From Prevotella sp. (lineage in GTDB: Bacteria > Bacteroidota > Bacteroidia > Bacteroidales > Bacteroidaceae): a stretch of DNA of 64,000 bases. Location of the stretch: contig JALFCW010000082.1 in the NCBI GenBank assembly GCA_022771625.1, positions 1-64,000 on the forward strand. Direction: 5' to 3'. A program made the position numbers and the translations under genes. The notes below the pieces were generated by a model. It was not told where the DNA came from. It was given only the letters and a program-made list of their open reading frames with translations, and searched no databases. Shown here in pieces: positions 7,810-16,573 of this stretch (the stretch's first letter is position 1; the number at the start of each line of letters is the position of its first letter).

Positions 7810-8898
7810 ATGAAAATATTGATAGATATGAACCATCCGGCGCATGTCCACTACTTCCGTAACTTTATTAAGGATATGGAGAAGAAAGGACATCGGTTTT
7901 GCGTGATTAATAGAGATGATGGCATGATAAACAAATTATTGGATTATTATGACATCAAACATACTATAAGGAATAAACGACCAAAGAAGCCTTCGACATT
8001 AAATTCCTTAAACAATCTGATGAAAAATATTGCGTATTGTATATGGAACTCTATTAAGTTCCGTCCAGATATGTATATGGGATTTGCATCGTCGAGTTGC
8101 GCAATTACGTCGCGATTATTTATGAAACCATGTGTGCTTATGGATGATACAGAACACAATGTTATGAATCATAAGTTATATCTGCCTTGTTGTACGACTG
8201 TCTTAACTCCATTCTATTTTAATAAAGATTTTAACAAAAATACTGTAGGGGGTAAACAAATAAGGTTTAATGCCTTTGTTGAACAACTATATCTGCATAG
8301 CGAAATATATGAGGCTTCGACCGATGTGTTGAAGCAATTAAATGTCAAACCAAGGGAGTATGTCTTAGTTAGGTATATATCGTATGATGCACATCATGAC
8401 CTTGTGGCGAATCCGCTGGACGATGAAACAAAGAAGGAAATAGTAAGACGAATAGCAAGTCAGTATAAAGTGTTTGTATCATTGGAGAGTAGTATAAGTG
8501 ATAACTTTTATGATGAATATAAGTTAAATATTTCTCCGGAACAAATGCATGATGTGGAGGCGAACGCAAAGTTTATTGTAACAGAGGGTGCAACGATGGC
8601 ATCTGAATGCTTTGTAGATGGTGTCCCATATTTGTATCTTAATCCATTAAGTTGTGGGTATATAAACTACCAATGTTCAAATTATTCAACCCGAGCATAT
8701 CATACGACAGATAAAAATGAAGCTTTAAGGATAATAGACAAACTAATAAAAGAGGATTTTGATTATGTGGGTGAACGTCGAAAGTTGGAAGACATGACAA
8801 TCAATCCCACAAGATTCCTTGAATGGTTTATAGAGAATTATCCCCAAAGTAGAGATATAATGAAACATAACCCACAATTTCAATATAAATTCAAATAA
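7810..8898 (+). CDS. DUF354 domain-containing protein (glycosyltransferase/epimerase-like)
   Basis: MKILIDMNHPAHVHYFRNFIKDMEKKGH, C-terminal FIVTEGATMASECFVDGVPYLYLNPL. Confidence 0.88.
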   Translation: MKILIDMNHPAHVHYFRNFIKDMEKKGHRFCVINRDDGMINKLLDYYDIKHTIRNKRPKKPSTLNSLNNLMKNIAYCIWNSIKFRPDMYMGFASSSCAITSRLFMKPCVLMDDTEHNVMNHKLYLPCCTTVLTPFYFNKDFNKNTVGGKQIRFNAFVEQLYLHSEIYEASTDVLKQLNVKPREYVLVRYISYDAHHDLVANPLDDETKKEIVRRIASQYKVFVSLESSISDNFYDEYKLNISPEQMHDVEANAKFIVTEGATMASECFVDGVPYLYLNPLSCGYINYQCSNYSTRAYHTTDKNEALRIIDKLIKEDFDYVGERRKLEDMTINPTRFLEWFIENYPQSRDIMKHNPQFQYKFK

Positions 8899-9364
8899 TT
8901 AAATTATTAACTATTATCGGCGCACGCCCACAGATAATCAAGGCGGCTGCCATATCGAGAGAGATTGCAGAGAATTTCTCAGACAAGATAAAGGAGACAA
9001 TACTGCATACAGGTCAACACTATGACGAGAATATGTCGGGCTTGTTTTTCACCGAGTTGGGAATATCTGAACCAGACATTAATCTGAATGTAGGCTCAGC
9101 CTCGCACGGCAAGATGACTGCAAAGATTATCAGTGGCGTTGAGGAGGTATTTTCTTTGAAACTCCTACTGTTATTATGCTACATGATACTCCATGGGTGG
9201 AGATCGTGGAAAACAATGCAGGTATTTGTGTTGATGCTGATTATGACAGAATAATGGAAGCCTATCGTGTGCTATCGACCAAGGAGGTGAAATTCCCGAA
9301 GTTGTTTGGCGACGGACATGCGGCAAACAAGATTATTAATGAAATAATAGAATACTTAAAATAA
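8898..9364 (+). pseudogene. wecB: UDP-N-acetylglucosamine 2-epimerase (WecB-like) remnant with large internal deletion and frameshift
   Basis: IKLLTIIGARPQIIKAAAISREIAENFSDKIKETILHTGQHYDENMSGLFFTELGI... joins, in another frame, FFETPTVIMLHDTPWVEIVENNAGICVDADYDRI...; start codon reads ATT. Confidence 0.85.
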
Positions 9365-9373
9365 CTAAGAAAC

Positions 9374-10174
9374 ATGAAAAGAAATGTGTTTTTCGGCGGA
9401 CTGTTGTTCGTTTTGGTGATGGTGTTGTCGGGATGCGGCAATACCAAAGAAGTGGCTTACTTCCAGGACGTGAGAGACGGACTGGACCTGGCAGAAACTG
9501 TGAGCAAGGAACTGGTGTTGAGAGAGGGCGACAAGCTGACTATCGTGGTGAATAGTAGCGATGCACGACTTGCCAACTTGTTCAACCTGCCTGTGATGTC
9601 GCAGAGAGTGGGATACGCCGGATCGGGTAACTCAAGCTATCAGATGTCACTATATACCGTGGATAAGGAGGGAATGATAGAATTCCCGATTATCGGAAAA
9701 ATAAAAGTGGTGGGTCTGAACAGAACACAGGTGGCAGAGAAGGTGAAAAACGAAATTATAAAGAGCGAACAGTTGAAGGACCCGGTGGTAACTGTGGAAT
9801 TCGCCAATATGTTTGTTACACTGCTCGGCGAGGTGAACAAACAAGGACGATATGAAATAGTGAACGACCGACTCACTGTTATCGACGCTATAGGTATGGC
9901 AGGCGACCTGACAATTCAGGGAAAACGTACTAATGTCAGCGTGATAAGAAGTGAGAATGGAGTGAGACACGTATATACACTCGACCTGACAAATGCTGAG
10001 AACGTGGTGAAATCGCCAGCGTTTTATCTGCAACAAGATGACATTGTGTATGTGGAGCCTAATGAGGTGAGAAAAAGACAGACTACGGTGAACGGAAACA
10101 ATGTACTATCTACTTCTTTCTGGATATCAGTGGCATCGCTGCTCACTTCTATAGCGGTACTGATAAAAAATTGA
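9374..10174 (+). CDS. Polysaccharide export lipoprotein (Wza/BexD-like)
   Basis: LSGCGNTKEVAYFQDVRDG..., REGDKLTIVVNSSD, TLLGEVNKQGRYEIVNDRLTVIDAIGMAGDLT. Confidence 0.92.
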   Translation: MKRNVFFGGLLFVLVMVLSGCGNTKEVAYFQDVRDGLDLAETVSKELVLREGDKLTIVVNSSDARLANLFNLPVMSQRVGYAGSGNSSYQMSLYTVDKEGMIEFPIIGKIKVVGLNRTQVAEKVKNEIIKSEQLKDPVVTVEFANMFVTLLGEVNKQGRYEIVNDRLTVIDAIGMAGDLTIQGKRTNVSVIRSENGVRHVYTLDLTNAENVVKSPAFYLQQDDIVYVEPNEVRKRQTTVNGNNVLSTSFWISVASLLTSIAVLIKN

Positions 10175-10226
10175 AGATTGAAGATTGAAAATTGAAAGAT
10201 TGAAAGATTGAAAGATTGAAATATTG
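10168..10226. repeat. (TTGAAGA/TTGAAAG)n short-period repeat overlapping the wza-like stop codon
   Basis: aaaaaattgaagattgaagattgaaaattgaaagattgaaagattgaaagattgaaatattg. Confidence 0.9.
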
Positions 10227-10232
10227 AGGGAG

Positions 10233-13124
10233 ATGTTTGGATTTTTTTCGGATTCATTGCATAAGATTGCATACGCAACCGATGCAAGCACATACAGGGA
10301 AATACCACGGGGAGTGGGATTCCCTGAATGTGGAAAGGACATCGTTGAGGCAATGAGGATTGCCGAAAGGATGAAGACGTGCCTGATACCACGGGCGGGA
10401 GGTACGTCTATTGCCGGGCAGGTGGTCGGCAATGGCATTGTCATGGATGTAAGCCGACATCTCAACAGAATTGTTGAAATAAACGAAGCGGAAAGATGGG
10501 CAAGGGTGCAACCGGGACTGGTGCTCGACGAACTGAACATCGCCCTAAAGAAATACGGTCTGTTCTTCTCGCCTGAAACTTCTACAAGCAACAGGTGCTG
10601 CATAGGTGGTATGTTTGGCAACAACTCTTGCGGCTCGCACTCGCTCATTTACGGCAGCACCAGGCATCATATACTGGAGGCCAAGGTGATATTGACCGAC
10701 GGAACGGAGGAACTGATGAAGGAATACTCGATTGCTGAACTGGAGAAAAGATTCGGTAGGGAGTTCTGGAAGAAACCTTCGGAGATGCTTGTAGTGAGGA
10801 TATACTCGCAACTTATCAACTGGGCTCTCGATGATGAGACGATGAAGATGATAACTGAGAGTTATCCTGACAAGACACTGAGAAGACGAAGCTCGGGATA
10901 TGCCATTGATGAGACTATTGAGGACATTGCAGACAAGGGCAAACCGATAGGCGAGAGGAGGATAAACCTATGCCGAGTGATGTGTGGAAGTGAGGGAACA
11001 TTGGCTTTTGTCACAGAGATAAAGGTGGATTTGGACGTGCTGCCGCCGGAGGAAAAAATGGCGGTATGCGTGCACTGCGACTCGCTTGAGAAATGCTATG
11101 TGGCAAACCTCGTGTGTCTGGAACATCAGTCTGACGCCATCGAACTGATTGATGGGCATATACTCGAACTGAGCAAGCGAAATGCCGGACAGAGGGATAA
11201 CAGATTCTTTGTAAACGGCGACCCGAAGGGACTGCTGGTAGTGGAACTATCGGCTGAGACAAAGGAGGCCTTGGCAATTAAAGCCGATGCTCTCGAAAAG
11301 GCGGTGACCGATGGTGGGAAAGCATTGGCATACTGCTGCACGAGGGTAGATAAGAAGGATATCGGTAAGGTGTGGAGCTTGAGAAAGGCGGGTCTCGGAC
11401 TCCTTGGCGGAATGAAGGGTGACGCAAAACCTATTGGTGTGATTGAGGATACGGCAGTGGCTCCCCAAAGACTGCCGGAATATCTGAGAGACATCAAGAA
11501 AATGCTTGACGAACTCGGACTGAACTGTGTCTTCTACGGACATATATCAACAGGGGAATTGCATCTCAGACCAATAATAGACATCAAGACGGAGAAGGGC
11601 AGAAGGATGTTCAGACTGGTGGCCGAAGAGACTGCACGCATTGTGAAGATACATAGGGGAAGCCTGAGTGGAGAACATGGTGACGGTAGGCTGAGAGGTG
11701 AGTTTATCCCGATGATGTTTGGCGAAGAGGCTTACGAGATAATGTGCCAGCTGAAAAAATGCTGGGATCCGGAAGGCATCATGAATATGGGAAAGATCGT
11801 GAATACTCCGCCTATGGACGAGTTCCTGAGATATGAGGCTGAACAGAAGTATGTGGCAGAGAAATGGATGGACTGTGGAGAATGTAAGGACTTGATGCTC
11901 GACATCGAACAGTGTAACGGTGCTGCCGACTGCCGAAAGTCGTCTGTCATCGGGGGAACTATGTGTCCTGTATATAAAGCCACTAAAGACGAGACCATGA
12001 CCACCAGGGCAAGGGCTAACGTGCTCAGGGAGGTGATGACTCGTGGAGGTGATGAGGAACTCATTAAAAAGGTGATGGACTCTTGCTTGGCATGTAAGGC
12101 ATGCAAGAGGGAGTGCCCGTCGAATGTGGATATGACATGGATAAGGGCAAGAGTGCTCAACAATATTCACGACCGTCATAGTATGGATATGAAGACGTGG
12201 CTCGTGGCAAGAATGGCAAGGATTGAGTCCATCGGGCAAAAGGTGGCTCCGCTGTATAACTTCTTCGTATCATGGAGCTTGTCGGCATATATAATAAAGG
12301 GTGTTCTGCGCTTCTCAACCAAGAGAAAACTGCCACGACTGTCGAGACATACAATGAGATGGTTAGTGGAAAGGGAATGTAAGGGCAACGCTGATGGACG
12401 ACTGGTATATCTCTTTGCTGATGAGTTTACCAACTACCAGGAGGCTGAACTCGGATTGAAATTCGCACGACTATTGACGGATTTGGGATATAGGGTGGTG
12501 ATACCTGAACATGTGGAAAGCGGAAGGGCTGCCATATCAAAGGGCAATCTTAGGTATGCAGCGAAGATTGCAGCAAAGAATGTGGATATGCTTAAGGACA
12601 TCATTACGGAGGATGCTCCTCTCGTTGGCATCGAACCGTCGTGCATATTGTCGTTCAGGGATGAATATCCCAAACTTGTGGATGGTGGTATGAAAGAGGT
12701 GGCTGAAAGACTTGCCAAAAACTGTCTGTTGTATGACGAGTTTATGGTGAGGGAGATGGAGGCCGGACATATCTCATCTGACAAATTTGAGGATAATGGT
12801 GAGGAGATATGGTTGCATGGTCATTGCCATCAGAAGGCCCTGGTGGGTATTGAGAAGACGGTGCAGATGATACGTGGACTGTTGCCGAAAAGTACCCTAC
12901 ACGTTATTCCGAGTGGTTGCTGCGGTATGGCGGGTGCATACGGCTACGACAAAGCGCATTATGAGACGTCGAGGATGATAGGCGAGGAGGTACTGTTTCC
13001 TGCAGTGAGGAAGGCCAAGGGGGTGGTGCTTGCCCCAGGAACTTCGTGCAGGGAGCAGATAAGACACTTCTGCAATGTGAATGCTTTGCATCCTGTGGAA
13101 ATCCTAAGAAAGATTGAAGATTGA
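10233..13124 (+). CDS. FAD-linked oxidase / Fe-S (CCG domain) oxidoreductase, D-lactate/glycolate dehydrogenase-like
   Basis: PRAGGTSIAGQVVGNGIVMDVSRHLNRI, CIGGMFGNNSCGSHSL, SCLACKACKRECPSNVDM, GHCHQKALVG, PSGCCGMAGAYGY. Confidence 0.92.
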   Translation: MFGFFSDSLHKIAYATDASTYREIPRGVGFPECGKDIVEAMRIAERMKTCLIPRAGGTSIAGQVVGNGIVMDVSRHLNRIVEINEAERWARVQPGLVLDELNIALKKYGLFFSPETSTSNRCCIGGMFGNNSCGSHSLIYGSTRHHILEAKVILTDGTEELMKEYSIAELEKRFGREFWKKPSEMLVVRIYSQLINWALDDETMKMITESYPDKTLRRRSSGYAIDETIEDIADKGKPIGERRINLCRVMCGSEGTLAFVTEIKVDLDVLPPEEKMAVCVHCDSLEKCYVANLVCLEHQSDAIELIDGHILELSKRNAGQRDNRFFVNGDPKGLLVVELSAETKEALAIKADALEKAVTDGGKALAYCCTRVDKKDIGKVWSLRKAGLGLLGGMKGDAKPIGVIEDTAVAPQRLPEYLRDIKKMLDELGLNCVFYGHISTGELHLRPIIDIKTEKGRRMFRLVAEETARIVKIHRGSLSGEHGDGRLRGEFIPMMFGEEAYEIMCQLKKCWDPEGIMNMGKIVNTPPMDEFLRYEAEQKYVAEKWMDCGECKDLMLDIEQCNGAADCRKSSVIGGTMCPVYKATKDETMTTRARANVLREVMTRGGDEELIKKVMDSCLACKACKRECPSNVDMTWIRARVLNNIHDRHSMDMKTWLVARMARIESIGQKVAPLYNFFVSWSLSAYIIKGVLRFSTKRKLPRLSRHTMRWLVERECKGNADGRLVYLFADEFTNYQEAELGLKFARLLTDLGYRVVIPEHVESGRAAISKGNLRYAAKIAAKNVDMLKDIITEDAPLVGIEPSCILSFRDEYPKLVDGGMKEVAERLAKNCLLYDEFMVREMEAGHISSDKFEDNGEEIWLHGHCHQKALVGIEKTVQMIRGLLPKSTLHVIPSGCCGMAGAYGYDKAHYETSRMIGEEVLFPAVRKAKGVVLAPGTSCREQIRHFCNVNALHPVEILRKIED

Positions 13125-13174
13125 AGATTGAAAATTGAAGATTGAAAATTGAAGATTGAAAATTGAAGATTGAA
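13107..13174. repeat. (TTGAAGA/TTGAAAA)n short-period repeat supplying the stop of the upstream gene
   Basis: aagattgaagattgaagattgaaaattgaagattgaaaattgaagattgaaaattgaagattgaaac; upstream protein ends RKIED*. Confidence 0.9.
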
Positions 13175-13201
13175 ACACATTTAAATAATATAGATATTAT
13201 T

Positions 13202-14179
13202 ATGAAGAATTTTGCATTGATTGGTGCCGCGGGGTACATTGCTCCACGACACATTAAGGCTATTGCCGATACAGGCAATAACCTGATGGTGGCGTATGAC
13301 AAGTTTGACAGTGTGGGAAGATTGGACAGTTCGTTTCCTGATTGCTCTTTCTTTACTGAGCAGGAGCAGTTTGACAGATTCTGCTCGAAGCAGATGCATA
13401 CTGACAACAAACTTGATTGGACCACTATTTGTACACCAAATTATACGCACGACGCGTTTATAAGGTATGGACTGAGATTGGGTACGGACGTGATATGCGA
13501 AAAGCCTCTTGTGCTCAACGCATATAACATCGACAACTTGATGGAGGTGGAAAAGGAAACGGGACATAAGGCCTATACCATTCTACAACTGCGACTGCAC
13601 GACTCAATCGTGGCACTGAAGAAAAAGGTGGATGAGGGACCGAAGGACAAGGTGTATGATGTTGACCTCACTTATATCACTTCGAGAGGTAAGTGGTATT
13701 ATGCATCTTGGAAGGGCGATGTGCACAAGAGTGGAGGTATAGCCACTAACATCGGTGTACACTTCTACGACATGCTGCAGTGGGTGTTCGGACCTGTGCA
13801 GAGAAATATCGTGCATGTGATGAGCTTCGACCGTGTGGCCGGCTACCTCGAACTGAAAAAGGCAAGGGTGAGATATTTCCTCAGCATCAATGCCGACTGT
13901 TTGCCTGAGAATGCCGTGCAGGGAGAGAAGAAGACATACCGCACAATAAATATTGACGGCAACGAGTTTGAATTTAGTGTGGGATTCACTGAACTGCATA
14001 CCAAAAGCTATCAGAAGATCCTGGCAGGCGAGGGATTCCGCATCAGTGAGTCGAAACCATGCATCGAAATAGTGAGCGACATCCGACATGCCACTCCTAT
14101 AGGGTTGCTGGGCGACTATCATCCATTGGCAAAGTTACCGCTCAGTCCGCATCCGTTTGGGTGGGATGAGAAACGATGA
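13202..14179 (+). CDS. Gfo/Idh/MocA oxidoreductase, WlbA/WbpB-like UDP-sugar 3-dehydrogenase
   Basis: MKNFALIGAAGYIAPRHIKAIADTGNNLMVAYDKFDSVG, ICEKPLVL, HKSGGIATNIGVHFYDMLQWVFG. Confidence 0.9.
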   Translation: MKNFALIGAAGYIAPRHIKAIADTGNNLMVAYDKFDSVGRLDSSFPDCSFFTEQEQFDRFCSKQMHTDNKLDWTTICTPNYTHDAFIRYGLRLGTDVICEKPLVLNAYNIDNLMEVEKETGHKAYTILQLRLHDSIVALKKKVDEGPKDKVYDVDLTYITSRGKWYYASWKGDVHKSGGIATNIGVHFYDMLQWVFGPVQRNIVHVMSFDRVAGYLELKKARVRYFLSINADCLPENAVQGEKKTYRTINIDGNEFEFSVGFTELHTKSYQKILAGEGFRISESKPCIEIVSDIRHATPIGLLGDYHPLAKLPLSPHPFGWDEKR

Positions 14180-14211
14180 ATGATTATTGATTATTGATGA
14201 TTGTTGATTGA

Positions 14212-14922
14212 TTATTGATGACTGATAATAGATTGGAGTTGCTTGAGTGACTTCTTGCTTATTTCTCCCTTGAGAATGAACTCGAGGGCTCGGGCGGAAT
14301 GGATATCATATCCTGTGGCATCGTAATAGCCACGATTGATAAGCCATTCCGCCTTTTTCTTTGCCTCTTGGCCATAGAATCCAATGAGAGAGGGGATATT
14401 GAGCTGCAGACGGACGCGCATATCGCGGAGACGCTCGTAGTCGCTGTGGTCCATATAACGATAACGCTCGGGATGGGCAAGGAGTACGTGATAACCCTTG
14501 TGCTGGATGCGTTCGAGGAGATCCCAGAAATTCACGGGGGCGTTGTAATAGCTTGTCTCTACAAGCAGTTGGTCGGCATTGTCGCCAATGGGCAGGAGGT
14601 CTTTCTGCTCAAGGCGTTCCTCGAAGATGTTGTCGAGCATGTTCTCGGCAGCAAGTGACAATTGGATGTTGCCAGAATATCTTGACTTCAACTCTTCGAA
14701 ACGCTGACGAAGTGATTCTGTGGTGTTGGGGATGTCCTCCATGATATGGGGAGTGAGCCATACTCGCTTCACTCCCAACGACTCATAGCGAGAGAGTATT
14801 GCGAGCGAGTCGTCGAAGGTCTTGATTCCATCATCGACTCCAGGGAGAAGATGGCTATGCCAGTCGGTGTAACCTGAAAATACGTCAGTGTTTGATATTT
14901 TTTTCTTATTGAAAAACAACAT
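14212..14922 (-). CDS. CpsB/CapC (YwqE) family PHP-type tyrosine-protein phosphatase
   Basis: DWHSHLLPGVDDGIKTFDDSLAIL, WLTPHIMEDIPNTT, LLAHPERYRYM. Confidence 0.92.
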   Translation of the reverse strand: MLFFNKKKISNTDVFSGYTDWHSHLLPGVDDGIKTFDDSLAILSRYESLGVKRVWLTPHIMEDIPNTTESLRQRFEELKSRYSGNIQLSLAAENMLDNIFEERLEQKDLLPIGDNADQLLVETSYYNAPVNFWDLLERIQHKGYHVLLAHPERYRYMDHSDYERLRDMRVRLQLNIPSLIGFYGQEAKKKAEWLINRGYYDATGYDIHSARALEFILKGEISKKSLKQLQSIISHQ

Positions 14923-14947
14923 AACTATTTAAATTAAGAATAAAAAA

Positions 14948-15907
14948 TTAAGAATTATGGGCTATCGCACCGATGTTGCGCATTAGGCCTGCATATTTAG
15001 CACGTTTTACGGCACTGCCTTTGAAGAGTATGCGATACTGCTCTTCGGTGAGGTTGTGCCATTTTTCTTTTGTCATTGTCAAAAGGGCTTCCGAAGGACG
15101 GAAGGATGGTTCGGTGGTGGGAACGGCAAAGCGATTCCAGGGACAGGCGAGTTGGCAGATGTCGCAACCGTAGATGGAATTAGGAATTAGGAATGAGGAA
15201 TTAGGAATGAGGAATGAGGAATGAGGAATTGGACCGCGATGCTCTATTGTGAGGTAGCTGAGACAACGGGAACTGATGAATGATGACTGATTGCTGGTTA
15301 TTGATGACTGATTGCTGATTATTGATGAGGTGGGACAGGCATCGAGGCAGGCATGGCAACGACCGCAACGGTTGCGAACGGGAGTGTCGTATTCAAGTTC
15401 TTCCTGAACGAAGAGTTCGCCAAGGAAGAACATACTGCCTGCATGGGGTATGATGAGCTGGTGGTTGCGACCTATCCAACCTAATCCGGCACGCTCTGCC
15501 CAATAGCGCTCAAGCACAGGGGCTGTGTCGCAGAAGGCACGATAGGTGGTTATGCCACAGGCGGCAGCAAGGGTATGGAGCTTCTGCTTCATCACATCGT
15601 GATAGTCCTTGCCATAAGCATAATAGGCTATCTGATATTGGTCGGAGGGAATTTTTACGCTTGGGGCGTAAGAGAGAGCCACGCAGATGATGCTCTTCAC
15701 GCCATCCATAAGAAGACGCGGGTCGAGGCGCTTGTCGATATTGTCGGCAAGATAATGCATGGAGGCATGATGACCCTCGGCTATCCAACGGCGGTAGTTG
15801 TCGGCAGTAATATTGTCAACGGCTTCGGCCTTGGCTATACCACAGGCGAAAAAGCCGAGACTCTTTGCCTCGGCTTTTATCTTTTCAGTCAAATACCTTG
15901 AATTCAT
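14948..15907 (-). CDS. queG: Epoxyqueuosine reductase
   Basis: Fe-S motif CGRCHACLDACPT, CLSYLTIEHRGPIP, IYGCDICQLACPWNRFA. Confidence 0.93.
   Translation of the reverse strand: MNSRYLTEKIKAEAKSLGFFACGIAKAEAVDNITADNYRRWIAEGHHASMHYLADNIDKRLDPRLLMDGVKSIICVALSYAPSVKIPSDQYQIAYYAYGKDYHDVMKQKLHTLAAACGITTYRAFCDTAPVLERYWAERAGLGWIGRNHQLIIPHAGSMFFLGELFVQEELEYDTPVRNRCGRCHACLDACPTSSIISNQSSITSNQSSFISSRCLSYLTIEHRGPIPHSSFLIPNSSFLIPNSIYGCDICQLACPWNRFAVPTTEPSFRPSEALLTMTKEKWHNLTEEQYRILFKGSAVKRAKYAGLMRNIGAIAHNS
15174..15327. repeat. Two short-repeat tracts inside queG (GAATTAGGAATGAG tract 15176-15230; GATTATTGATGACT tract 15272-15327)
   Basis: Encode HSSFLIPNSSFLIPNS and SSIISNQSSITSNQSSFIS, both in loops between conserved QueG motifs. 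Confidence 0.85.
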
Positions 15908-16496
15908 ATCCTTGTGATTTCAACCATTCGATGGACTCCGGCAATGCCGTGCGCAACTTGTCGATGCTCTTCAGTGAATCGTGGAAGGTGATAATCGAAC
16001 CATTGCGGGCATAACGCTTCACATTGTTGACAACACCCTCAGCGGTCATCCACTTGGAATAGTCGCGAGTGACAAGGTCCCACATCACTATGCGGTATTT
16101 GCGACCGAGCCAGGCGTATTGGTCCCAGCGCATCCAACCATGGGGTGGTCGGAAAAGATTGGTGTGCAAATACTCGTTGGCCTTCTCGGCATTGTTGCTA
16201 TAAGATGATATCGTGTGCTTGAATCCGCCAATGTGATTGAAGGTGTGGTTGCCTATGCGATGACCAGCCTCTACCACCTGGCGGAATACCTCGGGATACT
16301 TGCGCACATTGTCGCCCACCATAAAGAAGGTGGCCTTGATGTCGTATTTGGCAAGAACCTCAAGGATAAAAGGTGTAGCCTCGGGGATTGGACCGTCGTC
16401 GAAGGTAAGATACACTGCCTTCTCATGACGGTCCATTCTCCAAGTTGCCCTGGGATATAGCCATCTCAGAAATATAGCCGGTTGCTCGATAATCAT
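15885..16496 (-). CDS. Polysaccharide deacetylase (NodB homology) family protein
   Basis: AVYLTFDDGPIPEATPFILEVLAKYDIKATFFMVGDNVRKYPE, RPPHGW. Confidence 0.93.
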   Translation of the reverse strand: MIIEQPAIFLRWLYPRATWRMDRHEKAVYLTFDDGPIPEATPFILEVLAKYDIKATFFMVGDNVRKYPEVFRQVVEAGHRIGNHTFNHIGGFKHTISSYSNNAEKANEYLHTNLFRPPHGWMRWDQYAWLGRKYRIVMWDLVTRDYSKWMTAEGVVNNVKRYARNGSIITFHDSLKSIDKLRTALPESIEWLKSQGYEFKVFD

Positions 16497-16500
16497 CCCT

Positions 16501-16573
16501 AATCTTCAACTTTCAACCTTCAACCTTCAATCTTCAACTTTCAACTTTCAACCTTCAACTTTCAACCTTCAAT
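16501..16573. repeat. (TTCAACT/TTCAACC/TTCAATC)n short-period repeat
   Basis: aatcttcaactttcaaccttcaaccttcaatcttcaactttcaactttcaacc...; covers the stop of the DUF2723 gene (EED*). Confidence 0.9.
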
